The notes under the pieces are model-generated. The model did no database searches, was not told the origin of the DNA, and saw only the letters and a program-made list of their open reading frames with translations. Below, piece by piece: positions 1 through 3,555 of a stretch of DNA of 6,168 nt. The position numbers and the translations under genes were made by a program. Source of the DNA: Candidatus Methanovirga meridionalis. Lineage in GTDB: Archaea; Methanobacteriota; Methanobacteria; Methanobacteriales; Methanobacteriaceae. The stretch is taken from NCBI GenBank assembly GCA_031289325.1, contig JAITPS010000150.1:1-6168 (forward strand). Reading direction: 5' to 3'. Position 1 is the stretch's first letter, and every line of letters starts with the position of its first letter.

Positions 1-102
1 TAAGAGTTTCTGGGGAGAAAATTCCACACAACTGGAATTAAAATATTTAACAATATTTCACTGATTTAATTAATGAAGAATAGAGACCCTATCCTGTCGC
101 AC
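1..102. mobile_element. Probable right end of an inserted element, ending at a sharp junction
   Basis: Bases 80-102 (gagaccctatcctgtcgcac region) are by far the most GC-rich non-coding bases in the window and resemble a terminal repeat. From 103 onward the sequence matches the repeat copy at 5791-6050. To the left of 103 there is no match to the corresponding flank of that copy (5760-5790, which is A/T-rich). So 102/103 is a real breakpoint. An IS end is the simplest reading. The other end of the element lies outside the window, so neither its inverted repeat nor a target duplication can be verified. Confidence 0.35.
2..64 (+). CDS. Possible C-terminal tail of a transposase (partial, cut by window start)
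   Basis: Reading from position 2 gives about 20 residues (with SFWGEN and LELKYL inside) and a TGA stop at 62-64. The composition is less A/T-biased than the DNA that follows, and the peptide has the look of the extreme C-terminus of an insertion-sequence transposase. I cannot assign a family from so little. The stop lies about 40 bp before a sharp sequence junction at 102/103, a normal distance between a transposase stop and the end of an IS. The fragment could also be chance coding-like sequence. The neighbouring frame gives a similar-length open stretch to 67-69, so the frame choice is uncertain. Confidence 0.25.
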   Translation, partial: KSFWGENSTQLELKYLTIFH

Positions 103-122
103 CATTATTTTTAAATATCATA

Positions 123-164
123 TTGTTGAAAATTTATTTTCAACTTAGGAGAATTTATTCTTCG
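123..164 (+). repeat. 42-bp double-hairpin module (copy in A)
   Basis: The first hairpin is GTTGAAAAT-TT-ATTTTCAAC (125-144), a perfect 9-bp stem. The second is GGAGAAT-TT-ATTCTTC (148-163), with one G-T pair. The block is identical in all 42 bases to 5872-5913. Here it lies between atcata and cttttaagaat. In copy C the corresponding position is empty and the module sits 61 bp further along. Confidence 0.85.
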
Positions 165-298
165 CTTTTAAGAATTTCAAATTAATATTAATCTAATTTT
201 TTAAATAATAATTTTTATTCTTTTATTTTTAAAAATAATAGATATAATTTTTTTAATTAAAAATTTAATACTTATAGTCTAATTTAAAAAATCTCATT

Positions 299-334
299 AT
301 TGAACTTGTTCAATTAGAAAAACGAAGTTTTTCT
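299..334 (+). other. Twin hairpins in repeat A
   Basis: Two perfect short palindromes lie one base apart. The first is ATTGAAC-TT-GTTCAAT (299-314, 7-bp stem). The second is AGAAAAAC-GAA-GTTTTTCT (316-334, 8-bp stem, GAA loop). The same pair is found in copy C (5987-6002 and 6004-6022, the second with one mismatch). In copy B the two are separated by an 81-bp insertion. They could form in RNA or as DNA cruciforms. No U-run follows immediately, so they are not classical intrinsic terminators. Confidence 0.7.
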
Positions 335-370
335 GTACTTAAAAACATTATTTCATACACTATAAATAAT

Positions 371-405
371 AAAAAAAGTTATTATTCAAAATTTAAGAAC
401 TTTTC
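371..405 (+). repeat. Small palindromic repeat with AAAGTT/AACTTT stem
   Basis: AAAAGTT (374-380) pairs with AACTTTT (398-404) around a 17-nt loop. A closely related copy lies in reverse orientation at 2983-3017. Shorter-loop relatives are found at 3143-3168 and 3299-3324. In A it follows the end of the long repeat, whereas in B it lies on the opposite side of the repeat body. Confidence 0.6.
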
Positions 406-494
406 CATGACAACTATAATATAACATTTTATTAATTTGAATGTGAAAATTAAATAGCTTATAAATAATTAATTAAGAATTATTAAGGTGTTTT

Positions 495-512
495 ATGATT
501 ATAAATAATTAA
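495..512 (+). CDS. Mini-ORF MIINN in the leader (first unit)
   Basis: The ATG at 495 is preceded by AAGGTG at 485-490, as good a ribosome binding site as that of the real gene, and is followed by five codons and TAA. It is a by-product of the 40-bp triplication. If transcribed it would be a start-stop upstream reading frame able to capture ribosomes. Whether it is translated is unknown. Confidence 0.3.
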   Translation: MIINN

Positions 513-534
513 TTAAGAATTATTAAGGTGTTTT

Positions 535-552
535 ATGATTATAAATAATTAA
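535..552 (+). CDS. Mini-ORF MIINN in the leader (second unit)
   Basis: This is identical to the mini-ORF 40 bp upstream, with AAGGTG at 525-530 and a TAA stop at 550-552. The stop lies 22 nt before the transporter ATG, with a third RBS copy between them, so reinitiation or competition are both conceivable. Confidence 0.3.
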   Translation: MIINN

Positions 553-574
553 TTAAGAATTATTAAGGTGTTTC

Positions 575-1378
575 ATGATTAATAAAGAATTAACTAACAA
601 TTATATTGTTTCTAAATCATTTAGATATTACTTATTTACCACGACTATAGGTATAATTGCAGCTTCACTAGGAATGATTGTCGATGGTTTGGTAATTGGT
701 AATTTTATGGATTATAATGCAGTAGCGGCTAATGGAATGTGTTCTCCTGCACGTATGGCTTTAACTGCATTGACAACAATTTTTGCAAATGGAGGGACAA
801 TATTAGTTTCTTATTATATTGGTAGGGGGAATAAAGACAAAGTCAATCAAAGTTTTACAGTTGTAATTGTCTCATCATTTATTGTTTCTATAATAATAGC
901 ATCACTTTCTCCTTTTTATGTAAATTCTCTGGTAGCTATTTTAGGAGCTAAAGGGGTAATAGCAGAATTAGCAAGTGATTATATGTTAGGTTTGCTTATT
1001 GGAACAACTCCTTATTTAATTTCTCAGGTTTTATTTTATTTTATTCGTTTGGATGGTTCTCCTAAATTATCTTTATTTTCTGTAGCTGTAATGACTATTG
1101 TTAATATTAGTTTAGATATAATGTTTGTAACAGTTTTTGATTTTGGAATGTTTGGAATAGGAATTGCGACATCCATAAGTTATTTAATAGCTGTTATTAT
1201 TTCATTATTTCATGTTTTCTCTAAAAAAAGCTCATTTCATTTAACGAAAATTGAAAATAAAATGGATGTCTTCAAAATTTTGAAATTGGGTTATCCAACT
1301 TCATTAAATGGAGTTTACACAGCTTTACGATCATATGTCACGAATAATCTTGCATTTTGGTTGATGGTGGAGTTGTAA
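575..1378 (+). CDS. MATE-family multidrug/cation exporter, N-terminal half (split by frameshift)
   Basis: This is an integral membrane protein of the MATE (multidrug and toxic compound extrusion) family, whose members are usually Na+- or H+-driven exporters. Hydrophobic segments lie near residues 18-40, 52-78, 93-113, 133-155, 166-190, 192-214 and 236-262, giving six helices and most of the seventh. Family-like stretches include DGLVIGNF (37-44), GGTILVSYYIGRGN (73-86), a loop with RLDGSPK (158-164) and NISLDIMF (177-184). Full MATE proteins have 12 helices in about 450 residues. This frame stops at 267 residues with the out-of-family tail MVEL, while the continuation is intact in the next frame. 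ATG 575 has AAGGTG 4 nt upstream and sits in the third 40-bp repeat. The substrate is unknown. The gene is either truncated by a one-base change or expressed as a half protein. Confidence 0.85.
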   Translation: MINKELTNNYIVSKSFRYYLFTTTIGIIAASLGMIVDGLVIGNFMDYNAVAANGMCSPARMALTALTTIFANGGTILVSYYIGRGNKDKVNQSFTVVIVSSFIVSIIIASLSPFYVNSLVAILGAKGVIAELASDYMLGLLIGTTPYLISQVLFYFIRLDGSPKLSLFSVAVMTIVNISLDIMFVTVFDFGMFGIGIATSISYLIAVIISLFHVFSKKSSFHLTKIENKMDVFKILKLGYPTSLNGVYTALRSYVTNNLAFWLMVEL

Positions 1379-1380
1379 TG
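1355..1380 (+). other. Frameshift site with TAATG stop-start overlap
   Basis: The transporter frame changes from the 575 frame to the 1357 frame here. One extra T in the run at 1355-1358 would give AFLVDGG leading into VVMAALSV, a smooth transmembrane helix 7. So a one-base deletion or sequencing error is the simplest cause. However, the stop TAA (1376-1378) overlaps an ATG (1378-1380). GGTGGAG (1366-1372) lies at ribosome-binding distance, so separate coupled translation of the second half is possible. No convincing slippery heptamer is present. Confidence 0.75.
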
Positions 1381-2358
1381 GCTGCATTGTCTGTACAAAC
1401 TAATGCTAAGTTATTATTTAGTTCAATACCTATGGGTATTGGGATGACCACTATGCTTTTCAGTGGAATATTTTTTGGAGAACAAGACAAGAAAGCATTA
1501 AGAGATACATTATCTTTATCTTTAAAATATGGTTTAATAATTATTACATTTATGAGTTTAATAATTCTAATCTTTTCTTCTGTGATTACAAGACTTTTTG
1601 TTAAAGATCCAGAAGCCTTCTCAACAGCAGCATTTTCTTTTAGAATACTATCTTTATCACTACAACCTTCTATGATTGCAGTAGTCCTTTTAAATTATTA
1701 TAATAGTGTAAATAATATGTTTTATGCGAATTATATAGCTTTTGCTCACAGTTTCTTATTCATGTCATTGTTTGCAGGAATTTTAACTCCGTTAATAGGT
1801 CAAAATGGAATATGGTTTTGTTTTGTATTGGGAGAAATATTCACATTAATTGGATTAGTTATATTAATAAAGATTAAAGAAGGATTTTGGTCAAAATCAA
1901 TTAATGATTTTCTCTTATTAAAGGATGATTTTGGTGAAGGCATTATAAGTAATTTCAGTATTTCTTTAGAAAATAATATGGATAGTGTCATGGGATTATC
2001 AAATAAAATCTCCCAATTTGGTGAGGAAAATAATCTTGATTCAAAATTAATCAATAAACTCTCTTTGTGTGTAGAAGAAATGGTAGGAAATATAATTAAG
2101 CATGGATTCAAATCATCCAAAAAGCGATATATTGACATTAGAATTATTTTAACCAACAAAGATACAATAATCTTCCGTATTAGAGATGATGGATTACCTT
2201 TTAATCCAGTTGATTATGCTAACAAAAATGAATTTTCTAAAAATTCTATGGGTATTCATTTGATTCAAAAAATATCTAAAAATATTGATTATAGAAACAC
2301 AATAGGCTTAAATAATCTAACCATTACTTTAGACACAATTGAAAAAGATGTTAAATAA
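1378..2358 (+). CDS. MATE transporter C-terminal half fused to RsbW-like HATPase domain
   Basis: Read from ATG 1378 this gives 326 residues. An in-frame TTG at 1357 would add seven. Using the longer numbering, the N-terminal part has MATE-like helices up to about residue 173, with FSSIPMGIGM (21-30) and an FFGEQDKK loop (39-46). About residues 195-333 form a GHKL-type ATPase domain resembling the serine kinases RsbW and SpoIIAB. The N box is EEMVGN (E241, N245), the ATP-binding loop is RDDGLPFNP (D277/D278, G279) and SMGI lies at 297-300. RsbW-like domains phosphorylate a serine on STAS antagonist proteins, and they lack the histidine-containing dimerisation helix of sensor kinases. Joined to the 575 frame the protein would be about 594 residues, with the ATPase in the cytoplasm. 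The fusion suggests that transport or membrane state is coupled to signalling, which is inference. Confidence 0.8.
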   Translation: MAALSVQTNAKLLFSSIPMGIGMTTMLFSGIFFGEQDKKALRDTLSLSLKYGLIIITFMSLIILIFSSVITRLFVKDPEAFSTAAFSFRILSLSLQPSMIAVVLLNYYNSVNNMFYANYIAFAHSFLFMSLFAGILTPLIGQNGIWFCFVLGEIFTLIGLVILIKIKEGFWSKSINDFLLLKDDFGEGIISNFSISLENNMDSVMGLSNKISQFGEENNLDSKLINKLSLCVEEMVGNIIKHGFKSSKKRYIDIRIILTNKDTIIFRIRDDGLPFNPVDYANKNEFSKNSMGIHLIQKISKNIDYRNTIGLNNLTITLDTIEKDVK

Positions 2359-2430
2359 AATAATGATGAAGTTCTTGTGTATATATGCCTGCTTACGGTT
2401 TTTAATGATTTGCGACATGTTTTAAACTTT

Positions 2431-2445
2431 CCTATTATTTTTTTG
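2431..2445 (+). terminator. T-rich probable terminator of the transporter gene
   Basis: A run cctattatttttttgac, with seven consecutive T, lies about 75 bp after the stop codon, with no strong hairpin before it. Oligo-T without a hairpin is the usual archaeal gene end. In a bacterium it would be a weak candidate. Confidence 0.4.
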
Positions 2446-2450
2446 ACATG

Positions 2451-2551
2451 AAGCAATTTCATAATCTTTAACAATTTTTATCTAATTTTAATGTATACAA
2501 CTTTTTACATTTTTTACAGTAATATATTCTTAATTTAAGATGAAATTGCTT
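2451..2551. repeat. 101-bp segment with 12-bp terminal inverted repeats
   Basis: AAGCAATTTCAT (2451-2462) is exactly complementary to ATGAAATTGCTT (2540-2551). The interior has no recognisable coding potential. No target duplication is visible at the borders. It could be a tiny MITE-like element or a long-loop RNA hairpin in the transporter 3' region. Confidence 0.5.
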
Positions 2552-2566
2552 TTATTAAAATTTTTA

Positions 2567-2625
2567 AATCTTTAATTTGAAAATAAAGATTAAATTAGAA
2601 TTCAACTATAAAATAATATTTATAG
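2567..2625. other. Two hairpins flanking repeat copy B
   Basis: AATCTTTA (2567-2574) pairs with TAAAGATT (2584-2591), with a 9-nt loop. CTATAAA (2606-2612) pairs with TTTATAG (2619-2625), with a 6-nt loop. The second overlaps the border of repeat copy B. They may be structural or chance in such A/T-rich DNA. Confidence 0.4.
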
Positions 2626-2675
2626 TGTATGAGATAATGTTTTTAAGTACAGAAAAACTTCGTTTTTCTAATTGA

Positions 2676-2756
2676 AATAAAAAATTTCAATACATAAAAT
2701 CAAAGATTTGTTATCGAAGATAACTTAAATATCTAAGATTTCCCGTTTCTAATTGA
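2676..2756 (-). repeat. 81-bp hairpin-rich insertion within repeat copy B
   Basis: Relative to copies A and C, 81 extra bases separate the twin hairpins. Both borders end in tttctaattga (2665-2675 and 2746-2756), an 11-bp direct repeat that could be a target or slippage duplication. The segment or its left edge holds ATTGAAAT-aaaaa-ATTTCAAT (2671-2691), AAATC-AAA-GATTT (2697-2709) and GTTATC-GAA-GATAAC (2710-2724), i.e. a chain of small hairpins. Confidence 0.7.
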
Positions 2757-2840
2757 ACAAGTTCAATAATGAAGTTTTTAAAAATGGAACATAATTATTA
2801 AATTTTTAATTAAAAAAATTATGGTTATTATTTTTTAAAA

Positions 2841-2882
2841 CGGAGAATTCATTCTCCTAAGTGGAAAATAAATTTTCAACAA
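2841..2882 (-). repeat. 42-bp double-hairpin module (copy in B)
   Basis: On the minus strand this matches the module of A and C with four differences. The second hairpin is here a perfect GGAGAAT-GA-ATTCTCC. In the first, one base change (C for A) breaks a pair near the stem base. Confidence 0.75.
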
Positions 2883-2982
2883 TAAAGAAATAAAAATTAT
2901 TATTTTAATAATTAATTTAATCTTAATTTGAAATTTTTAAAAATAAGACATTTAAAAATAAAATATAATATAATATGTTTAT

Positions 2983-3017
2983 GAAAAGTTCTTAAATTTT
3001 GAAATGATAATTTTTTT
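2983..3017 (-). repeat. AAAGTT/AACTTT small repeat, reverse copy
   Basis: The reverse complement closely matches 371-405, including ttcaaaatttaagaactttt. It lies outside copy B on the side opposite to where its relative lies in copy A. Confidence 0.6.
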
Positions 3018-3024
3018 ATTAAAT

Positions 3025-3337
3025 TATTTAATTTTAACTATTATTTCATGAAAATCTATAATTTTAAATTTTAAATATTATAAATTTATTTTAATTAATA
3101 TAAATAATTTTAAATTAATATTTTTTAATAATATCTATTTTTAAAAAAAGTTATTTATTAAGAACTTTATCAAAGTTACTATATTTAATTTTAACTATTA
3201 TTTCATGAAAATCTATAATTTAAATTTTAAATAATATAAATTTATTTTAATCAATATAAATAATTTTAAATTAATATTTTTTAATAATAATTATTTTTAA
3301 AAAAAGTTATTTATTAAGAACTTTATCAAAGATACTA
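3025..3337 (+). repeat. Tandem duplication of a 157-bp non-coding unit
   Basis: Unit 1 is 3025-3181 and unit 2 is 3182-3337. They share long identical stretches such as attttaactattatttcat and agttatttattaagaacttt, with a few substitutions and small indels. Each unit ends with the small AAAGTT...AACTTT palindrome (3143-3168 and 3299-3324). A third unit begins to repeat (tactatattta) and then diverges. Confidence 0.9.
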
Positions 3338-3410
3338 TATTTAAGAATAAGATATTTAAAAATAAATTTTTAAAAATAAGTAATTAATTAAAAACATTTT
3401 TCCCCATCAT

Positions 3411-3555
3411 TATATATTTAAATTGAAATTATATTGTAAATTGAAATTATATATTTAAGTTGAAGTTATATATTTAAGTCGAAGTTATATATTTAAGTCG
3501 AAGTTATATATTTAAATTGAAATTATATATTTAAATTGAAATTATATTGTAAATT
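3411..3555 (+). repeat. Array of seven 18/19-bp units reaching into the phosphatase stop codon
   Basis: Units of the form GAARTTATATATTTAARTY begin at 3425, 3443, 3462, 3481, 3500, 3519 and 3538, with a partial unit before them. The first and last are 18-bp variants with attgtaaatt. The two variable R positions either side of each junction change together: aaattgaaatt, aagttgaagtt or aagtcgaagtt. The last unit supplies the end of the minus-strand phosphatase gene, so its final residues and TAA stop (3542-3544) are repeat-derived. Confidence 0.93.

Larger units (their letters stand above)
103..362 (+). repeat. Long dispersed repeat, copy A (260 bp)
   Basis: This block recurs at 5791-6050 in the same orientation and at about 2619-2964 in reverse orientation. 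A and C are both 260 bp, with about eight mismatches by eye once one 42-bp block is moved. It holds, in order, a 42-bp double hairpin (123-164), an A/T-rich body and two closely spaced hairpins (299-314 and 316-334). The end motif is acttaaaaacattatttca followed by tacac. No open reading frame of note lies inside. It precedes the transporter gene and could be a non-autonomous mobile sequence or a structured untranslated region. Confidence 0.85.
459..574 (+). promoter_or_regulatory. Triplicated promoter-like and RBS region of the transporter gene
   Basis: TTATAAATA occurs at 460-468, 499-508 and 539-548 and resembles an archaeal box A. AAGGTG lies 4 nt before each ATG (485-490, 525-530, 565-570) and matches the Shine-Dalgarno core AGGTG. 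With a TATA-to-start distance of about 25 nt, a transcript from the first box would begin near the first ATG and read through the later RBS copies. Which box is used cannot be seen from the sequence. Confidence 0.5.
461..580 (+). repeat. Three tandem 40-bp units duplicating the translation start region
   Basis: The units are 461-500, 501-540 and 541-580. The first two are identical and the third differs by one base (C at 574). Each unit runs from ataaataattaattaagaa through attaaggtg to atgatt. It therefore carries a TATA-like box, an AGGTG ribosome binding site and an ATG. Only the ATG of the third unit (575) opens the long transporter frame. As 40 is not a multiple of three, the three ATGs lie in three different frames. 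Confidence 0.97.
2619..2964 (-). repeat. Long dispersed repeat, copy B, reverse orientation
   Basis: On the minus strand this copy is collinear with copy C, starting with a TTTTTAAATGTC-like border and ending with acttaaaaacattatctca then tacactataaat. It is more diverged than A and C are from each other, mostly in the A/T body. It is about 85 bp longer because of an insertion at 2676-2756. The 42-bp hairpin module (2841-2882) sits at the same place as in copy C. Copy B faces copy A across the transporter gene and is inverted relative to C across the phosphatase gene. Confidence 0.8.
2359..3541. other. Gene-free 1.2-kb region between convergent genes, filled with repeats
   Basis: No open frame here has a plausible start, composition or family resemblance. 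The 61-codon minus-strand frame overlapping the transporter end looks like a shadow. The region is made of a 101-bp inverted-repeat element, long repeat copy B with an insertion, a 157-bp tandem duplication and a 19-bp array. Stops occur in every frame at the density expected of A/T-rich DNA. Both flanking genes are transcribed toward it. Confidence 0.8.

Noticed and set aside
21..38. Hairpin ATTCCA-cacaac-TGGAAT
   Set aside because: It is a six-base stem within the possible transposase tail, with no U-run or second copy in the window, so chance is sufficient.
80..106. tRNA 3' end suggested by the terminal ACCA-like bases at 100-104
   Set aside because: No T-loop consensus (GGTTCGAATCC type) or matching acceptor stem could be found upstream.
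1351..1366. Programmed -1 ribosomal frameshift signal
   Set aside because: The site (gcattttggttg) does not form an X XXY YYZ heptamer, and re-pairing of the Phe tRNA one base back would be poor. A missing base or a coupled restart fits better.
1800..2159. 119-codon minus-strand open frame
   Set aside because: It lies wholly inside the transporter/ATPase coding sequence, has no ribosome binding site and no protein-like domain. It is a shadow of the real gene.
2289..2474. 61-codon minus-strand open frame overlapping the transporter end
   Set aside because: About 70 bp overlap a well-supported gene on the other strand, and there is no convincing RBS or TATA box. The basic, hydrophobic composition is typical of A/T-rich chance frames.
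3411..3555. CRISPR array
   Set aside because: The 18/19-bp units are contiguous with no unique spacers, and no cas gene is nearby. It is a simple tandem repeat.
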